Notes under the pieces: generated by a model
What the model was told of the DNA's origin: nothing
Databases searched by the model: none
The model's input: the letters and a program-made list of their open reading frames with translations, nothing else
Assembly (NCBI GenBank): GCA_947503625.1
Contig: CANNEK010000002.1
Span: 682,001 to 746,000, forward strand
Length of the DNA: 64,000 nucleotides
Source: an uncultured Kordiimonas sp.
Lineage (GTDB): Bacteria; Pseudomonadota; Alphaproteobacteria; Sphingomonadales; Kordiimonadaceae
Direction of reading: 5' to 3'
Shown here: positions 9,001 through 16,444 of the stretch, one piece after another
How positions within the stretch are numbered: the first letter of the stretch is position 1
How the letters are laid out: every line of letters starts with the position of its first letter
Made by a program: the position numbers and the translations under genes

Positions 9001-10831
9001 AAAAATCCGATTGCAGGCCGCATTCAATCATCTGCATATCTTTGTAGACCCAAACCCCGGTGACACGGCAAGTGCATGGAAAGAGCGCAAGCGTCTGTTT
9101 GATACACCCGGTTCCTCCTGGCTGGATTACAACAAAAAGCTTATCTCCAAAGGCGGTGGCATTTTCTCCCGTGCGGACAAATCGATTAAGCTGACACCAC
9201 AGATTCGGGAATGGCTGGGTGTCGAAGAAGCGAGCCTCGCGCCCGCACAACTTATCAACCGTATCCTGAAAGCCGATGCCGATCTGTTGTGGTTTGGAGG
9301 GATTGGGACGTATGTGCGCGCAAGTGACGAAACGGACATACAAGTGGGTGACCGTGCCAACGATGTTCTGAGGGTAACTGGCGAAGAACTGCGGGTAACT
9401 GCCGTAGGAGAAGGCGGTAACCTTGGCATGACGCAAAAGGCACGTATTGAGTTTGCCAAGCGCGGCGGCAGGCTTAACACGGACTTTATCGACAACTCTG
9501 CGGGAGTGGATTGCTCCGACAAAGAGGTCAACATCAAGATTCTGCTGACCGACGCGATCGCTAAAGGGTCGTTGAAAACGGAAGATCGAAATGCCCTGCT
9601 GGAAGCAATGACAGATGAAGTATCTGATATTGTTCTGTCAGATAATTATCTGCAAACTCAGGCCATTTCTCTGGCCGAGGCATCCGCCATTAGCGCCCGC
9701 CACTATCATCTCGGTTTGATAAAAGCGCTAGAGCGTGATGGTGGTCTCGATAGAGAGATCGAGTTTTTACCATCTGATGAAGGTTTCTCGGAGTTGGCTG
9801 CAAATGAAAAAGGCCTGACTCGCCCGGAAATCTCGACGCTTATGGCGTATGCCAAAATGTCTCTTTTTGACACGCTGATTAAAAGCGACCTGATTGGCGA
9901 TCCGATGATGCAGCCTGAACTCGAATGGGGGTTCCCCACAGTGCTTCGTGAGCGGTTTGCTGATGAATTGTCTGCCCACCAGTTGAGGCGGGAGATTATT
10001 GCAACGGTTCTTTCCAACGAAGTTGTCAACTGGGGTGGTTTGACCTTTGTTTACGAGGTGAAAGAGGAAACGGGCCTCGGTGTCGGCGATATCGTTGCGG
10101 CATTCGTGGTGGTGCGGGAAGTGTTTGGCTTGCAGCAGCAGTGGGACGCTATCAATGCACTGGACTATAAAATAGATGCTGCGGTTCAGTATGACATGCA
10201 CCAGTCTGTATCAGATAGCTTGAAGTCTCAAGTGTTGTGGATGTTGCGCAATATCGACCAACCCTTCAATGTCAGTGATCTGGTTGACCGGTTCAAATTG
10301 CCTTTTGAAAAGCTGTTCGGCATCAAGCAGAACGTTCTGAGCAAGCCGGCGCAGTCAGCGTTTGTTGAGCGACGAGACGGGTTGAAGTCCGCGGGCGTCG
10401 GCCATGATCTGGCAACTTTTGTTTCAGCGTTCGAGGTACTGGCATCCGGACCTGACATTATTATGGTCGCAGAAGAATGTGGCAAGTCTGTTGATTATGT
10501 TGCCGGTGTGCATTTTGCGCTTGGTGATTTGCTTGATTTCGACTGGCTACGGCAGCGTGCAGACCGTATTGCTCTTGATGATCATTGGGAAACCCTGGCC
10601 ACCCGATCAATTCTTGAAGACCTGGCTGACCAGCAGCGCCATCTGGTGCGGCAGGTGTGTATTAATGCAGGGAAAAAGACGGTCAAACAAGCCATGGCAG
10701 CTTGGGAAAAAGAGCAGGCGACAACCTTGATTCGCTCAGGGCGTCTGGCAGAAGACCTCCGGTCTTCCGGAGCCCTGAGTGTGGCCAAGCTCAGTTTTGC
10801 CGCCCGCCATCTGCGGTCGATTTTACGGTAA
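6014..10831 (+). CDS. NAD-specific glutamate dehydrogenase, large GDH type
   Basis: This 1605-residue enzyme belongs to the about 180-kDa NAD-GDH family (Bac_GDH, PF05088), which deaminates glutamate to 2-oxoglutarate and ammonium in amino-acid catabolism. The length is normal for the family. The N-terminal half carries ACT-like regulatory segments. The catalytic region near residues 800-850 contains RGGPIARGGLRWSDRREDF and then VKAQQVKNAVIVPQGSKGGF with the conserved lysines. The NAD-binding part includes VIGVGDMSGDVFGNGM. Translation starts at GTG, supported by CAGAGG seven bases upstream. Known homologues form large oligomers and are allosterically controlled by amino acids. A small membrane-anchored protein follows after 22 bases, probably in the same transcript. 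Confidence 0.95.
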   Translation: MSKNSICDHLNSAFAGMIKKAEKGAAAKELTAFLAELYSADAPDDLLTREPEELFSIGHALWKSSETRPVGQAQVKVMGPRGTVAAETNTTRHTAIFIINDDMPFLVDSITGSLASALHYRIHMMHHPIMDVPRDASGKRGGGKGTERVRESLMYVEIDAQSDKVALKEIQTTLEKTLVDVRDAVNDWKAMLAKIDETVASLTVNPPPIATEAVDETIQFLRWLGADHFTFLGFREYRFDGDPAKFDFSHVDGTALGILRDPDRYVLRDKDGLTPMSPEIRHFLTKPDPVIITKANVKSTVHRPSHLDYIGVKIFDSEGNAIGERRFVGLFTSLSYSQFAHDVPLIRGKVANIQKRARLGNQSFAGKALAHILENFPRDELFQVGEDWLYETAFGVLQLTERPRPRAFIRPDQFGRFVSALVYVPRENYHSGLRSAVTDILCQNYNGEMSVYYAKLSEEPLARWHFIIRTTPGSVPVVEEEDIQQQIVEATQGWEDRLHLSLIEHLGEEAGNRLHHVYKVRFTTAYREFFSPPQAAYDVIKLEEIDGKDDLRVDFYHHRGDGENRFRLKIYHGSELIALSSCMPILENIGFRVLSEHSYRMGGGSTSHIHDFSLECGEETCLETREIKTLIEDLFAKVWRGAIENDGFNKLVLTSAMTWSEILVIRAYGKYLRQLGIGYTPDYIADTMVEHASVSSQLFSLFTTMFDPAFKGNRDAEAARHRELISRALENVRSLDHDRILRAYVNVISATLRTNFYQDGVVDRVDERALAFKIRSREVEEAPLPRPFAEIWVYSSQVEGVHLRGGPIARGGLRWSDRREDFRTEVLGLVKAQQVKNAVIVPQGSKGGFYPKQLPTGDRDAFMKEGVASYRSFITSLLSITDNLKKGKTVAPKQTVRRDGNDPYLVVAADKGTATFSDISNGISEGQGFWLGDAFASGGSAGYDHKKMGITAKGAWVSVQRLFRERGLDVQNDEFTVIGVGDMSGDVFGNGMLLSKKIRLQAAFNHLHIFVDPNPGDTASAWKERKRLFDTPGSSWLDYNKKLISKGGGIFSRADKSIKLTPQIREWLGVEEASLAPAQLINRILKADADLLWFGGIGTYVRASDETDIQVGDRANDVLRVTGEELRVTAVGEGGNLGMTQKARIEFAKRGGRLNTDFIDNSAGVDCSDKEVNIKILLTDAIAKGSLKTEDRNALLEAMTDEVSDIVLSDNYLQTQAISLAEASAISARHYHLGLIKALERDGGLDREIEFLPSDEGFSELAANEKGLTRPEISTLMAYAKMSLFDTLIKSDLIGDPMMQPELEWGFPTVLRERFADELSAHQLRREIIATVLSNEVVNWGGLTFVYEVKEETGLGVGDIVAAFVVVREVFGLQQQWDAINALDYKIDAAVQYDMHQSVSDSLKSQVLWMLRNIDQPFNVSDLVDRFKLPFEKLFGIKQNVLSKPAQSAFVERRDGLKSAGVGHDLATFVSAFEVLASGPDIIMVAEECGKSVDYVAGVHFALGDLLDFDWLRQRADRIALDDHWETLATRSILEDLADQQRHLVRQVCINAGKKTVKQAMAAWEKEQATTLIRSGRLAEDLRSSGALSVAKLSFAARHLRSILR

Positions 10832-10853
10832 AGGTCTTAAAGGAAAACGCGGC

Positions 10854-11459
10854 GTGGCGAAGCAGAAGAAATGGCTGGATAAAGACAACGTCAATCTGAT
10901 GGTTGCGGTGTGTGCTGTTCTGATTTCTGCCGCGTCGTTTTACGCAACATATATACAGTCTGTGGCTGCTGAACGACAGGTGAAGGCTGAGACATGGCCT
11001 TATTTGCAGATTCGATCTGGAAACTATGACCTTGAGGCACAAGAGCGGAACCTTTATCTGAAAATTGAAAATGCCGGTGTTGGTCCGGCACATCTGAAGT
11101 CTTTTCAACTTTATTATAAAGATACTGCTGTTGGCAGCATCAACAGGGTTTTGCCCTTGTGTTGTTTTGCCGAAGGTGAAACAGCCCGCGACGAAAACGG
11201 TGACCTCCGACCGGAATTCAATAACATCATAACAGGTAACCCCGCCCCCAGTATCGTGGCAGCCGGGGACGAGATACTGGTGTATTCGATGATCAGGGAC
11301 GAGGTTAATGCCGACTTGTGGGAGAAACTGAATATCGGGCGGCAGCAACTGAGAGCAGAAGGTTGTTACTGCTCGTTGCTGGACGAATGTTTCCAGACCG
11401 ACTTTCAGAGCGAACCAATACCAATCGATTTCTGCCCTGTCGAAAAACCTGCCAACTAG
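10854..11459 (+). CDS. Membrane-anchored protein of unknown function
   Basis: The chosen GTG start (10854) has AAAGGA about 10 bases upstream and begins 22 bases after the NAD-GDH stop. A longer frame from 10779 would overlap that gene and is less likely. The 201-residue product has a basic N-terminus, one TM helix (about residues 14-36) and a beta-rich domain of about 160 residues containing several cysteines, including a CYC pair near the C-terminus. I do not recognise the family. Its stop codon overlaps the stop of the convergent reductase gene by the four bases CTAG. Confidence 0.6.
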   Translation: MAKQKKWLDKDNVNLMVAVCAVLISAASFYATYIQSVAAERQVKAETWPYLQIRSGNYDLEAQERNLYLKIENAGVGPAHLKSFQLYYKDTAVGSINRVLPLCCFAEGETARDENGDLRPEFNNIITGNPAPSIVAAGDEILVYSMIRDEVNADLWEKLNIGRQQLRAEGCYCSLLDECFQTDFQSEPIPIDFCPVEKPAN

Positions 11460-12442
11460 TCCGTGCCCAGTACCTCGCGGCCATGCGGCGCGCTCAGGTC
11501 GATGGCCGGGCCTGTCGGCACAATACCTGAGGGATTGATATTCTTGTGGCTGGCATAATAATGAATCTTGATATGGTCCATATGAACAGTTGTCGCAACA
11601 CCCGGTAGAGAATGGATATCTCGAGTGTACGCCGACAGGTTCGGATAGTCGCGCAACATACGAATGTTGCATTTGAAATGGCCAACATAAACCGGATCAA
11701 AGCGAAACAGTGTCGTCACCAGCCGGATGTCTGCTTCCGTCAAGTCTTTACCCATAAGATATCGTTGGTTTGATAATCGGTTTTCCAGCCAGTCAAGTGT
11801 CTCGAACAGTGGTTTTACAGCCTCCTCGTATGCGCTTTGTGTGGTGGCAAATCCGGCTTGGTAAACCCCATTGTTCACATTGCTGTATATGCGCTCGTTG
11901 AGGGTTTCGATCTGTTCTCGTTTCGCTTTTGGCCAATAGTTCCCGGGTTTTGCACCCAGTTCATCGAAAGCGCTGTTGAACATTCGAATGATGTCGGCAG
12001 ATTCGTTGCTGACGATTGTGTTTTCGCGTTTGTCCCATAATACCGGTACAGTGACGCGGCCCGAATATTTTTTGTCGGCACGGGTATACAGCTGGTGCAT
12101 AAAATCAGACTGGAACAAAGCGTCGCCGGTGCTCCCGTCCTGCATATCGAATGTCCAGCCTTGATCAAGCATCTTTATGCCAACGACCGACAGGCCAACG
12201 AAACCTTCAAGTCCTTTAAGGGCTCGCATGATAAGGGTTCGATGGGCCCACGGGCATGCATATGAGACATAAAGGTGATACCGGTCAGGTTCTGCTCTGA
12301 AACCGGCACGACCCGTTGGCCCGGCACTGCCATCGGCCGTTATCCAGTTTCTGAACTGACTTTCGGAACGTACGAAGCGTCCACCATTGGATTTGGTGTC
12401 ATACCATTTATCTTTCCATTCACCATCTACTAACAGGCCCAT
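11456..12442 (-). CDS. yqjG: Glutathionyl-hydroquinone reductase (Xi-class GST)
   Basis: This 328-residue protein matches the YqjG/PcpF family, which reduces glutathionyl-hydroquinones using glutathione. The N-terminal thioredoxin-like domain has the catalytic Cys-Pro-Trp-Ala motif in YACPWAHRT (about residues 60-68). Typical family segments follow, such as VPVLWDKRENTIVSNESADI and a helical GST C-terminal domain with DIRLVTTLFRFDPVYVGHFKCN. The ATG has GGAGA upstream. The gene lies 165 bases downstream of a LysR regulator on the same strand, which may control it. The 3' end overlaps the convergent gene by CTAG. Confidence 0.92.
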   Translation of the reverse strand: MGLLVDGEWKDKWYDTKSNGGRFVRSESQFRNWITADGSAGPTGRAGFRAEPDRYHLYVSYACPWAHRTLIMRALKGLEGFVGLSVVGIKMLDQGWTFDMQDGSTGDALFQSDFMHQLYTRADKKYSGRVTVPVLWDKRENTIVSNESADIIRMFNSAFDELGAKPGNYWPKAKREQIETLNERIYSNVNNGVYQAGFATTQSAYEEAVKPLFETLDWLENRLSNQRYLMGKDLTEADIRLVTTLFRFDPVYVGHFKCNIRMLRDYPNLSAYTRDIHSLPGVATTVHMDHIKIHYYASHKNINPSGIVPTGPAIDLSAPHGREVLGTD

Positions 12443-12607
12443 GCTTTTTCTCCGAAATCATGCGTTGTGAGGTAAAAATAGGCCGGATACCGCTCATGCA
12501 CTAGCGTCACACGAGGCAAAGCCGCGTTGCACCATGCGGAACATGGAAAGTGACCGGGTGGCGTTTGATTTGGCGTATTGGAGTTGATGACTAAAGGGAT
12601 ACCGCAG

Positions 12608-13507
12608 TTAGGCCAGGCCCCGGTCTTCGGCAAACCATTCGCTTAGAAAATCAATCAGGGCACGCACTTTGACAGGTAGCAAACGCCGTTCCGGATACAG
12701 GGCATACAAGCCGCTTTCGGGGCGCTGCCAGTCTTCCAGAATTGGAACCACAGCTACGCTTGCAAGCGCTTCCCTTAAAAAAAACTGCGGCAGTGTTGCA
12801 ATCGCCAACCCCGCCTTCGCTGCTGCCAGTTGCATAACCCCCGAGTTGGTTGTGACGCTGCCTTTTACTCTTACAGCACGCGTACCTTCGGGGCCAACAA
12901 AGCGCCACTGCTCGCTAGCAGCAACGTTGGCATAAAAAACACAATTGTGGTTTTGAAGGTCGTCCGGGCTCTCTGGTGCTCCATATTTTTCAAGATAACC
13001 GGGGCTGGCAACAACATGAGCTTTAATCGTAGCAAGTTTTTTGGCAATCAAGCTTGTATCATTGAGGTCTTGCGCAATTCTCAGCGCCATATCGAACCCA
13101 CCACCCAAAATGTCGACGCGTTCATCGGACAGGTGAAGTTCAAAAGTGAGCGAAGGGTGTAATGCCATAAATGCGGTTAGAGGTTCCTGAAGGTCAATAT
13201 CGGAAAAACTGCGGGGTGCGGTGATCCGAAGGTGCCCTACCAGGTTGTCGCTATGCCCCCTGACCGATTGACGGGCATCATCGACCTCTGCAAGAATCGC
13301 AAGACACCGGTCGTAGAACTGAACGCCAGCGTCTGTTGGTGTTACGCCGCGTGTTGTACGTGCCAGCAAACGTACACCAAGATCATCTTCCAGTGTCTGG
13401 ATGCGCCTGGACGCCACAGACTTGGTAATATGCAGTGCTTTTGCTGCAGCGGTCAGGTTTCCTTCTTCCACCGAGCGGCAGAAGGTGCGCATGCCTATAA
13501 GATCCAT
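12608..13507 (-). CDS. LysR-family transcriptional regulator
   Basis: The 299-residue product has an N-terminal winged HTH (residues about 1-60, with FCRSVEEGNLTAAAKAL and SVASRRIQTLEDDLG) and a LysR substrate-binding domain (about 88-290). The ATG at 13507, giving MDLIGMRTF, matches the usual family start, with AGGA upstream. An upstream in-frame start at 13546 would add 13 atypical residues. It resembles the subgroup of LysR proteins that often regulate adjacent oxidoreductases. The glutathionyl-hydroquinone reductase gene directly downstream is the obvious candidate target. This target is inferred from position only. Confidence 0.9.
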   Translation of the reverse strand: MDLIGMRTFCRSVEEGNLTAAAKALHITKSVASRRIQTLEDDLGVRLLARTTRGVTPTDAGVQFYDRCLAILAEVDDARQSVRGHSDNLVGHLRITAPRSFSDIDLQEPLTAFMALHPSLTFELHLSDERVDILGGGFDMALRIAQDLNDTSLIAKKLATIKAHVVASPGYLEKYGAPESPDDLQNHNCVFYANVAASEQWRFVGPEGTRAVRVKGSVTTNSGVMQLAAAKAGLAIATLPQFFLREALASVAVVPILEDWQRPESGLYALYPERRLLPVKVRALIDFLSEWFAEDRGLA

Positions 13508-13621
13508 TGTATTGTTGTTCCTGCTAAACGAACCCATAAAGCACAATTATGGGTTTCGGTTGCGTATCTTGCAACCAAAACCCATCTTGATCGAAGGCTG
13601 TTTGACTTGGTTTCTAAGGGC

Positions 13622-14302
13622 TCAGCGCCAGCGGCGGCTGATATAAAAGCATGCGATTCCACCCAGAATAAACATGATGCCCGGGCTCAGTAGCCACCGA
13701 ACGGGCGAGACTTCTACCTTGCGTGTTGTGCCCAGCAATTTGTAAACTCGGTACCCGCCGTCAACGTTTTCAATGAAAGAAGGCCCGCGGTTTTCGCTGA
13801 GCACGCGGTCATCGTAATCAATGCGCTCACTAAGAGTTCCGGTTTCTTCCGTGCTGCCTGCCCGCAACATTTCGAATATGACGGCAGGCTCCCCGGGACG
13901 CACAATACCTTCTGATCTATACAAATTCTCTGTTCTGGCACTTTCCGGAACGGTATTTGCGATGCCAACTGCCGCACCGCCAATCATGATCATGATGAGC
14001 CCGGCAACCAGCCAACCCCGCATAAACCGTGTTTCGTTCTGCTGGCGTTTCAAGACGGCGGCACGTACGTCGTTAATTTCTCGCAGTCTGTCCAGTTCCG
14101 CGGAGAAAACCGACGCTGTCATCTCCTGCACATCCATGTCGTAAATGCTGGAAAGTCGTCCATAAATATCTTCGGAAGGGTAGCTTTTTCCCGTTTCAAG
14201 TTTCGACAAATAGGACTGCTCAATTCCGATCCTGGCGGCCGCTTCCGGTTGGGTCCAGTTGTGGTTTTCGCGTTTTTGCCTCAGGTAATCGCCAAACTTC
14301 AT
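13622..14302 (-). CDS. XRE-family HTH regulator with two transmembrane helices
   Basis: The 226-residue product has an HTH_XRE domain at residues 1-60 (LRQKRENHNWTQPEAAARIGI, then SYLSKLETGKSYPS). A short helical linker follows, then TM1 (about 97-115), a region of about 85 residues, and TM2 (about 203-221) ending in a basic RRWR tail. The ATG has AAGGAGA upstream. The topology places the DNA-binding domain in the cytoplasm and the middle region in the periplasm, which suggests a membrane-tethered regulator. Signal and targets are unknown. It sits between the LysR gene and the ECF41 module on the same strand. Confidence 0.8.
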   Translation of the reverse strand: MKFGDYLRQKRENHNWTQPEAAARIGIEQSYLSKLETGKSYPSEDIYGRLSSIYDMDVQEMTASVFSAELDRLREINDVRAAVLKRQQNETRFMRGWLVAGLIMIMIGGAAVGIANTVPESARTENLYRSEGIVRPGEPAVIFEMLRAGSTEETGTLSERIDYDDRVLSENRGPSFIENVDGGYRVYKLLGTTRKVEVSPVRWLLSPGIMFILGGIACFYISRRWR

Positions 14303-14411
14303 GTCGTTCTCCCTTGATCAGGATGTTGGCTTCTGGTGTTTGATAACACAAGAAAGTCTTTTGAAGTCACGCACGGAATACCAGCAGAATTTTCGGGAAT
14401 ATTTGATCGTT

Positions 14412-15302
14412 TCAGACTCTCCTCGGCTCAGATAGAGGCCCTGCGAGTTTTTCCGGGTTTCGGTGTGCCAGAACCCGGTCGATTTTACCGCTTTCGTTAC
14501 AGGTAATAGTCAGTAGTGCAACCAGGCACTGGCTGTTGTCATATAGCAACGCAGATGGTTTGCCGTTTACAGTGGCAAATTCCAGCCGAGTGCCCGTTGG
14601 TGTTTTCCTGTAGACGCCAGCCAGAAAAGCTGCCACGCGCCCAGGTCCCCTCACGACATTGCGTGCTGCCAGCGCTTTGCCACCACCGTCAGCCCAGAGT
14701 TCAATGTCTTTTGCCATATATTCAAGCATGCCTCCGATATCGCCCTCGGCAATGGCGGCATATAATCGGGTACCCAGTTTTTTTAGTTCGTCGGTTGAGA
14801 CATCAAAGCGTGTTTTTGATGCTCTTAGATGTTTACGTGCCCGGGACGCCTGTTGGCGGGCCGCCGGTATGCCGATATCGAGAATGTCTGCGACCTCGCG
14901 AAACTCATAACCGAAGACGTCATGCAGCAGAAAAGAAGCGCGCTCGGAAGGAGTGAGTCGTTCAAGGAGCAGAATATAGGCAAGTTGCAGCGAGTGTATA
15001 AGTTCGTCAGATGAGAAGCCATCTACATGCTCCGGGTCAACGGGTTCGGGCAACCAGGGTCCCGGATACAGGTTGCGCTCTTGCTTCAACCGGCGCAGCG
15101 TATCGATACAGAGATTTGTGCAAACACGTGTTAACCATGCCTTTGTGTTATCAGGCGGTATCTTTTGATTTTGCCACCTGACCCATGTTTCCTGAATAGC
15201 ATCTTCGGCATCCGCGCGCGTACCCAGCATTCGGTATGCGAGGCCCATCAGACAGGGCCTCAGGAGTTCGAATTCAGGCTGCTGGTCTTTTGCTGGTGAC
15301 AT
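14412..15302 (-). CDS. ECF41-group RNA polymerase sigma factor (SigJ-like)
   Basis: The ATG at 15302 has GAGG upstream and gives a 296-residue protein. A longer frame to 15422 lies inside the preceding gene. Sigma-2 spans about 12-78 (with DAEDAIQETWVRW) and sigma-4 about 102-160. The linker carries WLPEP (83-87). The SnoaL-like C-terminal extension carries DGGGK (205-209) and NPEKL (282-286). These three motifs are signatures of the ECF41 group, in which the C-terminal extension rather than an anti-sigma factor controls activity. The start overlaps the AhpD-like gene by 29 bases, and a promoter of the ECF41 type precedes the operon, which implies autoregulation. Confidence 0.93.
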   Translation of the reverse strand: MSPAKDQQPEFELLRPCLMGLAYRMLGTRADAEDAIQETWVRWQNQKIPPDNTKAWLTRVCTNLCIDTLRRLKQERNLYPGPWLPEPVDPEHVDGFSSDELIHSLQLAYILLLERLTPSERASFLLHDVFGYEFREVADILDIGIPAARQQASRARKHLRASKTRFDVSTDELKKLGTRLYAAIAEGDIGGMLEYMAKDIELWADGGGKALAARNVVRGPGRVAAFLAGVYRKTPTGTRLEFATVNGKPSALLYDNSQCLVALLTITCNESGKIDRVLAHRNPEKLAGPLSEPRRV

Positions 15303-15813
15303 GGTCGCCGCCTCGTTGTGGTAAAGCGCACATGTCAGCATAGCCGAGGCCGCGTTTGAGTGCAGGGAAAATGCGTACAGCTGCGGCTGAGACCACAAGC
15401 TCAACATAACCGTTTTGACCAATGGTTTGTTTCAGCGTCTCCGCCAGTTCTTCGGACATTGCATTGCCTCCGGCTGTTTGCTGTCCCAGAAAAAATGCGG
15501 CTTGTTCATCGGCGGCAAGAGTGGACGGGTCCCTGAGGGCAGCATCAATCGAATCTGGAGAAACGCCTGCGTGGATCGCGTATGCTTTTGAAATCTCGAG
15601 GCATGGCCCGCACGCCTCGTGCTGCATGGCACCCAGTTGCGCAAACTTGTGCAGTTTGAGGGGCGCCTTCTGTTGATGGGTCGCCAAATTCATGGCCAGC
15701 ATGGTTTTAAAAAAGCCGATTGAGGATGACGCCAAAATGTCCCGCAGGTAGTCCGCAGGATAGCCGGTGTCGTGTTCGGAACGGTCGATGATTCGGTTGA
15801 ATAGTTGTTTCAT
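15274..15813 (-). CDS. Carboxymuconolactone decarboxylase/AhpD-like protein (COE partner of ECF41)
   Basis: This 179-residue all-helical protein belongs to the AhpD/carboxymuconolactone decarboxylase superfamily. It has the redox motif Cys-Gly-Pro-Cys at residues 68-71 inside MQHEACGPCLEI, as in peroxidase-type AhpD members. ECF41 sigma factors are typically encoded next to a COE gene (carboxymuconolactone decarboxylase, oxidoreductase or epimerase), and this is the COE gene of the locus. Its start overlaps the stop of the upstream membrane-protein gene as ATGA, and its 3' end overlaps the sigma-factor start, indicating tight translational coupling. The substrate is unknown. Confidence 0.88.
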   Translation of the reverse strand: MKQLFNRIIDRSEHDTGYPADYLRDILASSSIGFFKTMLAMNLATHQQKAPLKLHKFAQLGAMQHEACGPCLEISKAYAIHAGVSPDSIDAALRDPSTLAADEQAAFFLGQQTAGGNAMSEELAETLKQTIGQNGYVELVVSAAAVRIFPALKRGLGYADMCALPQRGGDHVTSKRPAA

Positions 15814-16229
15814 GTGCTTACTCGATTTTGAAAGTGGTTTCGAACAGAGGCGATGGCTATCGCCATGGCAACCGTGCCAGGCGCAATAACACCGAAGATG
15901 TCAGTTGCTACGCTACCGTGGCTGTGCCCGGTCAACAGATCGGAAAGATGAATGCCCCCGTGAATGCCGGGGAAAATTGCTCCCACAGCGGCCAGTTCCC
16001 AGGAGCTTGTTTTCCGCGTGCAAAAAGCAAATGCGGCCCCTGACATGAGAAATGCAGCACCAATGTCCCGGATAAAATGACTGTTCATTGGCCCGGTCGA
16101 AGAAACGCCAGGTGTGGCGCTATACCAATCGACCGGATCAGAGAGCATCCTGGCTGCGATTGCCAGGAAAAAAACGGCGAGAGCACCGCTTGTTATACGC
16201 TGCCAGGCTGGTTGTGGCATGATGTTCAT
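15810..16229 (-). CDS. Four-helix membrane protein of the ECF41 operon
   Basis: The ATG at 16229 has AGGAG seven bases upstream and gives a 139-residue protein with four hydrophobic helices. The frame extends further upstream but without a ribosome binding site, and that extension would cover the promoter. The segment TGPMNSHFIRDIGAAFL resembles DUF4345/DoxX-like small membrane proteins, but I am not certain of the family. It is the first gene of the operon that continues into the AhpD-like protein and the ECF41 sigma factor. A role in the same envelope or redox stress response is inferred from the operon. Confidence 0.75.
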   Translation of the reverse strand: MNIMPQPAWQRITSGALAVFFLAIAARMLSDPVDWYSATPGVSSTGPMNSHFIRDIGAAFLMSGAAFAFCTRKTSSWELAAVGAIFPGIHGGIHLSDLLTGHSHGSVATDIFGVIAPGTVAMAIAIASVRNHFQNRVST

Positions 16230-16259
16230 GTGTGTCTCCTGTTGTGCGCCTGATATAAA

Positions 16260-16286
16260 GACGCTGCAGGCAAACCAGACGTGACA
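16260..16286 (-). promoter_or_regulatory. ECF41-type promoter
   Basis: On the minus strand TGTCACG (16286 to 16280) is followed after a 16-base spacer by CGTC (16263 to 16260), 30 bases upstream of the first start codon of the operon. The known ECF41 target motif has a TGTCACA-like -35 and a CGTC -10. Only the last base of the -35 differs. The sigma factor encoded three genes downstream belongs to this group, so autoregulation is likely. Confidence 0.8.
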
Positions 16287-16444
16287 GGACGGTGCAAAAA
16301 AACATGTCCCGCAAGACTTTGCTTTAAAATGGTGGCGGGTTCCTGTTGGTGATGGACACACAATCAGTTTTGGCTAGTATTTGGTTCTCGAGGCCCTTCT
16401 CTCGTTTCCACACTATCCAGCAGGGCTGACGTGAAAGGTTTTGT

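Noticed and set aside
8648-9436. Open frame of 262 codons on the minus strand
   Set aside because: Antisense to the catalytic region of NAD-GDH; no ribosome binding site or recognisable motif.
15303-15422. N-terminal extension of the ECF41 sigma factor
   Set aside because: It lies inside the AhpD-like gene; ATG 15302 has its own GAGG and gives the usual sigma-2 start.
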